DNA from: Unio delphinus
Taxonomy: Eukaryota > Mollusca > Bivalvia > Unionida > Unionidae
NCBI GenBank assembly: GCA_029339505.1
Contig: JAQISU010000167.1
Coordinates: 961,001 to 1,025,000 of the forward strand
DNA: 64,000 bases
Direction: 5' to 3'
Made by a program: the position numbers and the translations under genes. Numbering within the stretch: the first letter of the stretch is position 1; every line of letters starts with the position of its first letter. The notes under the pieces were generated by a model. That model ran no database searches, had not been told where the DNA came from, and saw only the letters and a list, made by a program, of their open reading frames with translations. This document shows, in pieces, positions 28,057-38,061 of this stretch.

Positions 28057-29478
28057 TCAAAGATTTTCTACTGGGGCATCTACCACTCTCATTCTTCCTC
28101 CAACTCCTTCTAACAACATTGATTTATCACTAAGAATGACAGCAACCGCTCTATAATTAGCAATACCACCAGGACGGGTTACACGGGCTCTAAAGTGTAT
28201 ATCAACAACAGATTGTCTCATCAAATCAAGATGTTCCAATGAAAAGTAATAAATCGGATAGAGGCTTTTGAAATCCAATTGTGATATTTGCAAACCAGTA
28301 TCCACATTTAGATCACGTGCCATAAATGACAACAGGTTATGATAGACACGTGCAATATGGTTGTGAGTGTAATCAAGTTGTACATCTTCAGATGGTTCCT
28401 GTTGTCCGTTTATTCTCAGTGAGACCTCTCTAACACCTAACTGATCAAATATCATATGACTTCATTGTTGATTACCAACTCGTGCATTATTCTGTAATGC
28501 CACAAATATATGACGTGGAGCTGAAACACCTTGTTTTGATGCCAGATGCCAAGTAAATATATCATCAACATTATCTAGTTTAATATCAGTGGTCACTGAT
28601 AACCAACTCAATAACGACTTTCCTCCTTGGTCCATAAATGATAACAATTTTTCTTCTGCGGTAATTGATGGAGTTAACACTGGCATCCATAATGCTAGTT
28701 TTGTTAAAATGACTTTACCATCAGCAACACCAGCATCATGCCATATTGCATCATTATCAGTACCCTTTCGTACAAGCGCTACTGTGTGTTTAGCTCCATA
28801 AATAACTTTTCAGACGTTTCTACAGAATCCGAATATATGATGCAGTGGAATTGCACATGAAAACTGTCGACGCTGTCCTTGCAACGTTGATACACGTGTT
28901 GCAAACCCTAGGTTGTAGTTAGTAATATTATTTATGACATCAAAATCACCAGCTGGTCTTGTATATCCGGCTGGTGCTGGATTAACTGAAGAAGCATGTG
29001 TTGCCTTGACTCTAGAATACTGGTTGTGTTCAGGGTGATCAGTAATATCCTTAGAAAACATCATAGATGGACCCGCTGATCTTGTATAATCATCAGAATA
29101 TCTCGCTAACCCTATGATTGTTGTGGCCATATCAACATCACGATCAATGGATTCAATTTCCTTTCCATCAATGAGATATTTAGCGCTTTCAAATAACGCC
29201 ATGATACCGTTATTGACAAAGCCAACTTTGATAGTTGGGCTAATGTCATATGGAGGATCATTATGAGCAGCATCATTTGTTACAAGTTCTCCATCGATTT
29301 CGATAAATGCTTCACACGGCAAAAAGTATTTACTGGTATCATGAACTTGAAGTTCAATTCGCGATCGGAGATCGGGTTGTATTGCATGATAAGAATAAAA
29401 TTGAAAATCGCGTATGGAATCATTCTTGCCAACTGGGGCATCCATATCAAACGCTGGATCAGGTGACCTTTTGAACAT
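28057..29478 (-). pseudogene. Major capsid protein with two in-frame TGA codons (element B)
   Basis: Collinear with the intact A gene over its full length. The frame stays in phase throughout, but TGA occurs at 28810-28812 and 28462-28464. At the first, A has AGA within the conserved FGFC...VIYGAKH block; at the second, A has CGC before SHMIFD. No frameshift was found. The conserved blocks before, between and after the stops are still easily recognised, so inactivation is recent. The gene starts MFKR with the same N-terminal residues as A. Double jelly-roll capsid family by motif and context. Confidence 0.85.
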
Positions 29479-29534
29479 TTTATTCTATTTATCAGAGTCT
29501 AAATCGTGAAATCATAAAAAGATTTTCATCGTGA

Positions 29535-29550
29535 AAAACGCTAGCGTTTT
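29535..29550 (-). promoter_or_regulatory. Palindrome overlapping a stop codon, upstream of the capsid gene (B)
   Basis: AAAACGCTAGCGTTTT contains the TAG of the core-like gene and lies 57 bp before the capsid ATG. It could serve the capsid gene, or both the end of one transcript and the start of the next. Confidence 0.55.
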
Positions 29551-29987
29551 CGTCGTGGTTTTTTAAAGCCACTTCCCGCTATCATGTTTGCTATCATGTT
29601 ATTTTGGTCACTTGGAGTCACCAATGATGCTAGTTTTTCATCTACTGCGTTATTTATTATTTTACTAACACTTGCAGGCATTTCTGCTGTAGATGGCAAT
29701 GGTACCGGTTTCTTTTTTCGTCTCACTAATGATGTTATTTTATTCTTCGCGGCTGAAAACGCTTTTCCGGTAAGATCTCCAACAGCACCAATACCCTTAT
29801 CACGAATAACATCAATGGCTTTCATTGATAATTGTTTAGCTAACGGCATCACTTTTGGAGCCATTCTTGCAAATAACCCAGCAATGGTATTACCTAAACC
29901 ATCTCCGTAGTATGCTCTATAAACAGGCAATCGTGAATTAACTACATAGACGAGGGTTGGTTTATCATGATTGTAGTGTATGATCAT
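29541..29987 (-). CDS. Putative basic minor virion/core protein (element B)
   Basis: 148 residues. The N-terminus MIIHYNHDKP and SRLPVYRAYYGDGLGN are as in A. The centre keeps RDKGIGAVGDL and SAAKNKITSL, and the tail is GSGFKKPRRKR. It is 13 residues shorter than the A copy, mainly in the Lys-rich and Pro-rich linkers. Its position next to the capsid gene is conserved. Probably a DNA-binding or internal virion protein; family not recognised. Its stop codon lies inside a copy of the palindromic motif, and another copy lies just upstream of its start. Confidence 0.7.
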   Translation of the reverse strand: MIIHYNHDKPTLVYVVNSRLPVYRAYYGDGLGNTIAGLFARMAPKVMPLAKQLSMKAIDVIRDKGIGAVGDLTGKAFSAAKNKITSLVRRKKKPVPLPSTAEMPASVSKIINNAVDEKLASLVTPSDQNNMIANMIAGSGFKKPRRKR

Positions 29988-29994
29988 TATTATA

Positions 29995-30016
29995 AAAACA
30001 CTAGTGTTTTCAATTG
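29995..30016 (-). promoter_or_regulatory. Palindromic late-type motif before the core-like gene (B)
   Basis: AAAACACTAGTGTTTT next to CAATTG, ending 7 bp upstream of the ATG at 29987. Confidence 0.7.
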
Positions 30017-30044
30017 TTATTTATCTAATCAGTGATTTTTCAAT

Positions 30045-30991
30045 TCAGTCACTGTGATACCCATTTGCTAACTCGTCAATGAAATCTCGATATGTTTTGA
30101 TATCCATGATACCACCTTGAAATAACTGTCTACAGATATCAGCTGCTTCATTAATTATTTCCGGAGAGTTATTTCCGGCTCGTTTCCCTCCGATGAGAAC
30201 TTCTAACTGTGATCACTGAGAATGTTACCAGGACAAGTAACGCTAGTGTTTTCAACTATGCCGCTGCCTAAATACCCATCTCCAGTTGACTCCTCTTTAC
30301 CAAAAAATCCAGTTGGATACTCTACTTTACTCAATACTTTGTCTTTAAAACTCTCAAAATCATTGCGGTTACTTTCTGTGATTCTAAATCTACCACGGTT
30401 TGCCAGGTATACTTTTTTTATCCAATTCTCGTCGTTTTTTATATACTCTTTATACCCTTTGTTTACAGCTATTTCTCTTTTATCGAGTGAAAAATTCCGC
30501 GCGATAAAGTTAATTAAATCATTGTCATCTTTAAAATTTTTAATTATGCTGTATGCATAGTATGTAAATATACTTTGCGGTGAATACATGTTTTCTATAG
30601 TAACGTCTTCTTCCTCTTCTTGTTTTCTTGCAGTGGCACCTAGTTCTTCTAGTACTTGCTCTTTTTTTTGTTGTTGCCGTGAAGTAGCTACTATATCTAC
30701 TGGAAGTGTTTCTAAAGACTTTTTTGTTTGTTTAGTTCTTTTTGCTATTTTTTCTAACACAGGGAGAAAAGTCTCTTCTTGTTTTTTTCCTTGTTCAGAG
30801 ATTGTTGACACTATCTGTTTCGTTGTTGTAGTTATTGGTTTAAACAACTCTTCAGATCCCTCAGCAAAATCAGTCTGAAGACTCTGTCGTTGTTGCAGTT
30901 TATTTCTTACAGAGTCACGAATTGGTACAAATCTCTTAATTGCATCTAATCGTTCACGAGCCAATCAGGTCGTTAATGCTTCATGGACCAT
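30045..30991 (-). pseudogene. Conserved two-part element protein, disrupted (element B)
   Basis: From ATG 30991 the frame meets TGA at 30965-30967 (codon 9), where A has AGA. It then runs open to 30203, where a 4-bp deletion relative to A shifts the frame inside the NILSD motif. The conserved tail (VLIGGKRAGNN, NEAADIC) continues in the other frame to TGA at 30045. The N-terminal part is charged and coiled-coil-like with a Gln run; the middle has DNDLINFIARNFSLDKREI and YLANRGRFRI. In A the same middle segment is present but read in another frame between two A-run indels. Function unknown. Confidence 0.7.
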
Positions 30992-31978
30992 TATTTGAAA
31001 TCGCAAACCATTTTTCAATTGCAAAACAATTTTCCCCATCGATGATTCCACCCTAACGGTCCAATATTTTATTGCTGTGAAATATTTTTATTTTTATTGC
31101 TGTGAAATATTTTTATTTTTATTGCTGTGAAATATTTTTATTTTTTATTCACTGATTTCACTGATTTTTTGAAAGTTTTGGTGGTTTTTCACTGATTTTT
31201 TGACAGTTTTGGTGGTTATTCTCAAAGAAATTTTACGGTCAAGTAGTCGATTTTGCATGGGATTTTCCGTAGAGAAAAGCAGTTAGGATTGATTTTCATC
31301 GATTTTGAGCCAATTTTTGATGATTTTCAGTCATTTTTGATGATTTTTAGTCATTTTTTGATGATTTTTATCAAAAAACCACGTATGGTCAAGTAGTCGA
31401 TTTTGCATGGGATTTTCCGTAAAGCAAAGCTGTTAGGATTGATTTTGATGGTTTTTCAGTTGAGTGGTCGATTTTCCATAAAGACATGATTGTTGCAACA
31501 GAATCTAGTGCCATTGAAATATTTTTACTACTGAAATAATTTTATTTGTAGTGCCTCTGAAATATTTTTACTTTTTTGCCTGTTTATCTCTGATTTCACT
31601 GATTTTGTGTTATTTTTGTACCATTTTGTACCATTTTGATGGTTTTTTCAGTTGAGATTTTACGGTCAAGTAGTCGATTTTGCATGGGATTTTCCGTAGA
31701 GAAAAGCTGTTAAGATTGATTTTCATCATTTTTTTAGCTATTTTTCATCAATTTTTGCCTGTTTTCAGCGACTTTTGGTCATTTTTCATCGATTTTTATC
31801 AAAAAACCACGTAGGGTCAAGTAGTCGATTTTGCATGGGATTTTCCGTAGAGAAAAGCTGTTAGAATTTTATTCAGTGTGAAATAGTTTTTATTCACTGA
31901 TTTTGATAATTTCAATCAAAATATGAAAATCCCATTGAGATTTTACGGTCACAATAAAAAATGATAAGGGTCGGGCAA
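30992..31978. repeat. AT-rich repeat region private to element B
   Basis: No gene. A unit of about 65 bp with AAGTAGTCGATTTTGCATGG occurs near 31239, 31389, 31668 and 31818. GCTGTGAAATATTTTT occurs three times near 31075-31140, and TTTTTGATGATTTT runs lie between. Element A has no such block. Possible roles are replication origin, non-coding transcript or simple expansion; none is shown. Confidence 0.75.
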
Positions 31979-32326
31979 TCAATTTTCTTGAATTAATGCT
32001 CGTAGGTTTCTAATTTTAGAGTTGACTTCTTTTTTCAATTCGTATTCGTTACCTAATTCTTTTCGTATCCCCTCTACGATAGTATACAACGGAACGAACA
32101 CACTGATGTCACTGGAAAATGAAAGAGAGTCTCTAATAGAATTCTGAATTCTTTTGATGAGTGCATATTTCTTTGGTAGCATATATTTATTGTTGTTAAC
32201 TCCGTATTCTATATCCTGAAAATCAGACACAATTTGATCAGGATTTAACCCATCTGATAGTTTGATATCCTGATTTTTCAATTTTGCTATTTCAACTATG
32301 ATGCTATTCATGTTTTCAGAATTCAT
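31979..32326 (-). CDS. Conserved small helical protein (element B)
   Basis: 115 residues from the ATG at 32326 (MNSENMNSII). The frame is open further upstream into the HNH gene, but the A orthologue begins at the matching helix, so the downstream start is chosen. Shared motifs include LSDGLNPDQI, DIEY and LPKKY. Charged and helical, with no known domain recognised. It lies directly after the HNH gene, as in A but without the 1.35-kb spacer. Function unknown; grouped with the early-type genes. Confidence 0.7.
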   Translation of the reverse strand: MNSENMNSIIVEIAKLKNQDIKLSDGLNPDQIVSDFQDIEYGVNNNKYMLPKKYALIKRIQNSIRDSLSFSSDISVFVPLYTIVEGIRKELGNEYELKKEVNSKIRNLRALIQEN

Positions 32327-32369
32327 TATTCTATAACATGACATATCTCTAATTGAAAAATATGACGCA

Positions 32370-32861
32370 TTAGACATAACTAAATTGAACTTTTTGCCCG
32401 CGATTTTTTGAAATAGCCGATCGATAAATCCCCTCTGCAACGAATCGTACTGAGGCTCTACAAATATAGAAATGCCTACCGGCTTCATATAATGATTGAA
32501 ATATTTTCTCTTCGTTAGTTGTTGTATTCAAAGATTTTACTGGTTTCGCTTTTTTTGAACAAGTGCCAGTCCTTCCAGATGAATTATTCTCACTCTGTGT
32601 AACAGCTCGTAAATTATCTAAAGAATTGTTCTTCGGATTAGAATCGATATGATCAATAACAAAATCATCCTCGATCAATCCATTGAAACATTCAAATATG
32701 AAACGATGATTGAGATATTTCTTCTTTCCAGCGCCAAACATCAAGTACCCGTGATTATTCACAACACCAACTGATTTCTTCAGTCTACGGTTTCTTACAA
32801 CACCATCACTAGATGCTTCATAATTTGTAATCAAGGGATGCTGTCTGAATTCTTGGTTCAT
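32370..32861 (-). CDS. HNH endonuclease with NUMOD-like flanks (element B)
   Basis: 163 residues, exactly the length of the A copy. The N-terminal module has NYEASSDGVVRN and GYLMFGAG. The HNH core has NHRFIFECF, DFVIDHIDSN and NSLDNLRAVT, with the expected His and Asn residues in place. The C-terminal NUMOD1-like part has SLNTTTNEEKIFQSLYEAG. The A and B proteins have diverged clearly but keep all core residues, which argues for maintained function before inactivation of B. It ends 43 bp before the next gene and starts 14 bp from the Cys-rich gene. Confidence 0.8.
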   Translation of the reverse strand: MNQEFRQHPLITNYEASSDGVVRNRRLKKSVGVVNNHGYLMFGAGKKKYLNHRFIFECFNGLIEDDFVIDHIDSNPKNNSLDNLRAVTQSENNSSGRTGTCSKKAKPVKSLNTTTNEEKIFQSLYEAGRHFYICRASVRFVAEGIYRSAISKNRGQKVQFSYV

Positions 32862-32875
32862 TCGTATACATAATA

Positions 32876-33244
32876 CTATTGTTTGTCTAATTCATTGTTT
32901 GGTTCAATAATGAACCTTTCAATGTAGTCTTGAGGGGTTCTTATGATTTTGTCAAGGACGTTGTCAGTGTCAGGGTCAAAATTTCTGATTGATTGTCCAT
33001 TTTTTATTCTTTCATCATAATAACGCTTCAATTCCCTGTATCGCTTACCACCGCAATTTAGACATAATCGTGATTTTCCCCTGACCCCAACCCCACATCG
33101 AATACAAGGTAACGGACCAAGGCTTCCACGACGAAAGCTTTGCATATGATACCCACAGAACTCATTTCTGCATGATTTGTTACACGGGATTACTGATCCA
33201 ATCATAAGCCATTTGCAGTGATTCATTATACATAAATCTTTCAT
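32876..33244 (-). CDS. Cys-rich zinc-finger protein (element B)
   Basis: 122 residues from the first ATG; by comparison with A the start may be the inner MNHCKWLMIG (33226). Cysteines form CKW...PCNKSC...CGYH, then PCIRCG, LCLNCGG: enough ligands for two or three zinc sites. A basic helical tail follows (RYRELKRYYDERI). Intact, unlike the A copy. It is divergent from the replicase gene with only 24 bp between the starts, so both probably share a promoter. Possibly a DNA-binding regulator or replication accessory factor; this is inference. Confidence 0.7.
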   Translation of the reverse strand: MKDLCIMNHCKWLMIGSVIPCNKSCRNEFCGYHMQSFRRGSLGPLPCIRCGVGVRGKSRLCLNCGGKRYRELKRYYDERIKNGQSIRNFDPDTDNVLDKIIRTPQDYIERFIIEPNNELDKQ

Positions 33245-33268
33245 TTAAATGCTTGTTTTAATTATAGC

Positions 33269-36200
33269 ATGATGGAGTTCAAGAGATTGACTTCGAAAAA
33301 TGCTAAATTCAATGCTGATAAGGAGTTTAAGAGATTATTGAAAATTAACCCTAAATTTAATATCGATAAACCCAAAAAACGTCCAATAGACGGAAACATG
33401 AAGGAGTTTAAGAGATTATTGAAAATTAATATCGATAAACCCAAAAAACGTTCAAGAGACGGAAACAAACGTCCAAGAGACGGAAACATGAAAGAGTTTA
33501 AGAGATTATTGAAAATTAATATCGATAGACCCAAAAAACGTAACAAATGTCCAAGAGACGGAAACATGAAAGAGTTTAAGAGATTATTGAAAATTAATCC
33601 TAAATTTAATATCGATAAACCCAAAAAACGTGTAGTAGACAGAAATATGAGGGAGTTTAAGAGATTATTGAAAATTAATCCTAAATTTAATCGCGATTGA
33701 CCCAAAAAACGTAACAAGAAATTACCTTGGAAGGATGCTCAATTCAATCTTGATATAGTTTCTAATACACCCAAGAATAAAATTCTTGATAAACCCATCA
33801 GAGACTGTTTTAATGAATTCAAGCGTGATGGAGCATCTTATTGTTGGTCAACATTTCGAATTGATGGTGTTGACGCTACCATGAATGATGAAAAAGCAGC
33901 AGTGATAATTTCACGTCTTGGGGAAAAAAGTCATTTTTTCTGAATAAAATTCCTTATCCGTGAGGATGGAAAATGGATTATTAGGGATAAATTTGAACCT
34001 ATCTTGAAGGGCAAAAAAACTATCACCGTGAATCAGGATTCCAAACCAGGAATTTTGACCGGAATTGACAAACCCTACTACGAAAGATCTTACCCTGTCA
34101 CAGCAGTTGTTTACGGGATCTATCCGCTCAATGAAAAACCTGATATTGCAAAACTAGCACCCATGAAATATTCGACAGGGCTCAATTGTGTAGCAGAACG
34201 AATAATAGAACACTTCACAAATGCGTCCCGGGGAAATAAACTAACTGATCTAAGACGAAAAAAAATAACCGAGTGGGAATTAACGGTAAAAGAGCATGGG
34301 GCAACAATTCAGGATATAATTAAATTAGAAACATCATTGAGATTTCCAATATCGGTAAGAACAATCACCGGTGAAGTATTAAAAGAACCGAAATATCAAT
34401 CAAAAAAAGGAAACCCAATTGAAATTATTGATCATAACGAACACGCGTGGTCATCTGCAGTAACAATATTCCCACGGGATAGAACCGTAAAATATCTATC
34501 CCAAACCGAAGAGTTTTTTTCAGAGCAGAAATTATTTGATGCTATTTACCATTTGAGTAAAAACGATCCTGTGTCAATGTGGCTATTTCATAGTACTTCA
34601 GACGAAGAATGCAAATTTGATCAGTTTGTAAGGCCCAACGGAGAATTGTACCGTACTGAAGAACTGCATAATCAAATGAAACAACTAGCTAGTGAGTTTT
34701 CTGGGGAGGGGGAAGACAACGATCAATTATTAGCAAACTGTTTTACAGTACCATCAATTGCAGCACATTTTGCTAGAAAGAAAAACGCGTGGAAACCAAC
34801 ACGAAGTGAGTTTTTATCAGATGTCAAATTGTCTTGTCTTGAATACAGCCATGGAGGATTATGGAATACAAAATACGACCCTGATACCGTTATTTCAGTT
34901 GATATGATTGCATGTTATCCAGGAAGTTTTCTTGGGTATGGAGAATGCGAGAAATATTTTAAACGATTTGGACACCCCACACACGAAATGACCCGTGTTG
35001 CTATTAATGGACCACTGCCTGATTTTGATTTAACCGGATTCGCTTGTGTAGTATCATTTGAAATGGCTACAGGACTTCATCCGTGTAGTTATCTTTGGAT
35101 TGGTAAACACATGTCTGAAAAACACTGGATGCCAATAGTGTTATTACGGTATATGCTTGATTGTAAGATGTTAAAATCATTAATTGTCAGTGAAGCAATT
35201 ATATCCTATCGAGCACAGAAATCAGTCTGGTTACCACAACCTGATTTAGAAAAAATAATTAGCGAAGAGCGAAAACTGTTTCCTGATTTTAATGAACAAC
35301 AAATCAAGGATTGGTCCAAACAGTTATTTGAAATCAGAAACAATGAAGCAAAAAATCTTGGACGAAGAATAATCGGTAAATTTACCCAAGGTGGCAAATA
35401 CGACAATACGAGATATTCTTCACGATTGATTATAGACAATGCTGAATACGATTTTGTAATCGCGGATTTAACGAATAGGGGCCTATATGTCAATCGTAAG
35501 GACGCATTTATGTCCGATGGAACCAAATTGGGTACAATTGTTACTTACAATGATGGATACAATCCGCAGTACACACATTTGAGAGCTTCTATACTTGGTT
35601 ATGCTTCTATTAATCTGTTTTCAATGATAAATAGATTTCCTGACACCGCAGTTAGAGTTGCCACTGATTCATTTTACATAAATAGCAAAATGGCTGATTT
35701 TAAGGCTACTGGCAACGAGAATTGGGGGTCATGGAGAATTAAGAAGGAAATGCTTCATGATTATATTCAATCAGCAGATGTTACAATTGAAAATAATTAT
35801 TTAGAAAGCAATCAGTGTTCAGAATTTTCTAGTGCACCACCGATTTCTGATCCAATATGCCGGTATAAAACAGTTTATTTAAACGGTTGTGGTGGGTCAG
35901 GAAAAACAACCCGGGCAATTGAGTTATTTCGTGTTTCCAATCCAAATATGATTGTACTAACACCGACTCACAGACTTGCAAGAGAAATGATACAGAGAGG
36001 GGTAAATGCCTGTACCTATCACAGCTTTTTCCAATGGAAGGGAGATAAATGGACTCCTGAGCGTATGGGAGAGAAATTTATTCCTGAAATCATGATTTGG
36101 GATGAAATAGACACAGTGTCAGAAGATGTATTAAAAATATTTCTTGAGTGGTTGTTATTAAAAAATACAAAAGTCGTCATGTGCGGTGATCACGGCCAAC

Positions 36201-37117
36201 CACCACCATTTGTCGGTGCATCCCCACATGAATGGCTAAAGGGTTTTGTAGACTATTATGAAGAAATTGATACCGATCATAGATCACTTGATGAAAAATT
36301 AAAAGAATTTAAGAAATTAATTAGATTACAACCGGATAGAATCCAGTGTGAAATAGCCCGTGAAATAATTTCGGAAACTCCAATGAATGATTTCTGGGAA
36401 ATGTGGAGACCAAATGATTTGATCATTGCAAGTAGAAAAATAGTCAGGGACACACTTCAGATGAAATTATTTGAATTGCATAAACAAAAATTTGCAACGC
36501 TTCCAGTGCCTCTTTGTTATAGGCCATCGGATACACGAAAACAGAACATTGAAGTTGATATTCCAGGACAAAGTGAAAAACAGAATTTAGTATTAAATGA
36601 TATTGTGCTGGTTGATATCAATGTCGTTGAAGATGCATTGCGTGCTAATAAATCCCCATGGACGCTAGGATACGCAGCGACGATACATTCTTCACAGGGA
36701 TTGACTATATCGGATACAATTGTTTGGATGGTAGATAATCGCATAGAATGGTCGAATTTAGTCTATCTTTCAGTATCCAGAGTACGAAAAATAAATCAAC
36801 TTCGAAGAATTGTTTTCGATGATAATGACACCACAATAGATGATATTGATATTAAAATGATTGATAAAAAACTCTCCGGTTACAAACAACAGGACAAAAA
36901 AAAACGAGAATTTGACATTGATGCTGAATTAATAATCACTTTAAAGAAACAACAGAATAATCACTGCGCAAGTTGCAATTGTATAATGCGTTGGCAGTAT
37001 TCGGATAAGGATCCTCGCCAATTCACCGTTGACAGAAAAAATAACAATCTCGGTCATGTCAGAAATAATGTGATGTTGACTTGTCTTGAGTGCAATAGAC
37101 GCAAGGGTGCTAGTTAA
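33269..37117 (+). pseudogene. PolB-like polymerase / SF1 helicase / HNH replicase with two TGA codons (element B)
   Basis: One frame of 1282 codons interrupted by TGA at 33698-33700 and 33941-33943, in phase on both sides. At the second, A has AGA; at the first, sister repeats have AGA or AAA. Codons about 1-145 are an expanded array of EFKRLLKIN units. PolB-like palm: motif A at codons 543-553 (SVDMIACYPGS), a motif-B-like RRIIGKFTQGG, and motif C around codon 800 (VATDSFYI). SF1 helicase: GCGGSGKTT (873-881), WDEID near 945, GDHGQPPPF near 973, TIHSSQGLT near 1136. The C-terminus is an HNH zinc domain with CASC, FTVDR and CLECNRRK. It would copy the element. The fusion is the most unusual feature of this family. 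Confidence 0.8.
33272..33700 (+). repeat. In-gene tandem repeats encoding basic EFKRLLKIN units
   Basis: Five to six copies of a 60-90-bp unit with GAGTTTAAGAGATTATTGAA, variably lacking the CCTAAATTT part and with small duplications. The A gene has a single unit. The reverse strand is open only because of the repeat. Confidence 0.85.
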
Positions 37118-38054
37118 GACCATGCGGTGGCAATTGAGTATCCTCGGGTATTATTTGTAATTGTTGTCTAGTAAAAACCCGCTGAGGGGCAGTTGAATCC
37201 AGTTTATAGACTGGAGGTCTACCCGTAGATCGTGTTATACTAGATATCTTGTGTGTAGTAACACTCCAAATAGGATCAGTAGCCCTTTTTCTGCCACCCT
37301 CAAGCTCTCCTGGTTCATATAAATACCTCACAATGACATTACTACCAAGAATTGGTTCTTTGAAATCTTTTTGTGGTTTTTCAGGTATTGACTTCTTTTT
37401 AATCGCATTGATAGGTTTCATGTTGATTGTTCTAGTAATCTCGTTATTCAGTGCAGTAATCACAGCTGGTAACCTTTTAACCCATTCACGGGATCTTTTT
37501 TCTTGGATGAATTCTTTTGCGTATTGATATCCAAATAACCGCTCAGCAAGGGTTTTATTAAACCGTTCAACAATTGCCTGATCACGATGCAGTGCAGTAT
37601 GCCCCCGTCTGATAGTGACATTGTGATTTTTCATCGTTGTTAAAACAGCACCCTGAAATTCCTTGCCAGGATCAATTTGTAATAGATTTGGCCAGTGCAG
37701 AGGACCTCATCGATAAATCTTTTAAAATGCAGAAGCCACTTCAGGTGATGATTTTGTTTTTAACGGTTCTGCTTCTTTGTATCGACGTGCAATATCAACT
37801 ACGGTTAATGCGTATTTGTAACCATGGTCATGTGGCAAAAATAATAGATCAGCCTGATGAACTTCATTGGGTCCGGTTACATCAAAATGCGAGACATTAA
37901 TTTGTTTAGGCGGTGGTAAGTAAATTTGCCATAGTGCCTGTTTGGATAACCAATGAGCGGCAGTGGTTTTTTTCACTTTTGCAGCGCTAGCGAGTTTATG
38001 GATTGCTGATTTACCCCTCCTGTATCCTTTTGGAGAATAATAAATAGATTCCAT
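37110..38054 (-). pseudogene. rve-type integrase of Polinton/F54H12.3 type, two in-frame stops (element B)
   Basis: 315 codons from ATG 38054 (MESIYYSPKGYRRG) to TAG 37110. It inserts the element into host DNA. The catalytic core has the first Asp in HQADLLFL, the YALTVVD strand, the second Asp in QIDPGKEF and the Glu in IVERFNKTLAERL. The C-terminal SH3/chromo-like part has YLYEPGELEGG and ATDPIWS, which I associate with Polinton-class integrases. TAA at 37722-37724 and TGA at 37707-37709 interrupt the frame between the two Asp residues; both flanks are in the same phase. The family usually has Arg before GPL, the TGA position. The 3' end overlaps the convergent replicase by 8 bp. Confidence 0.85.
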
Positions 38055-38061
38055 GTTGTTA

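Noticed and set aside
33262..33717. Minus-strand frame of 151 residues rich in Leu/Asn
   Set aside because: Open only because the repeat array on the plus strand lacks complementary stops. The plus strand is homologous to the replicase N-terminus of A.
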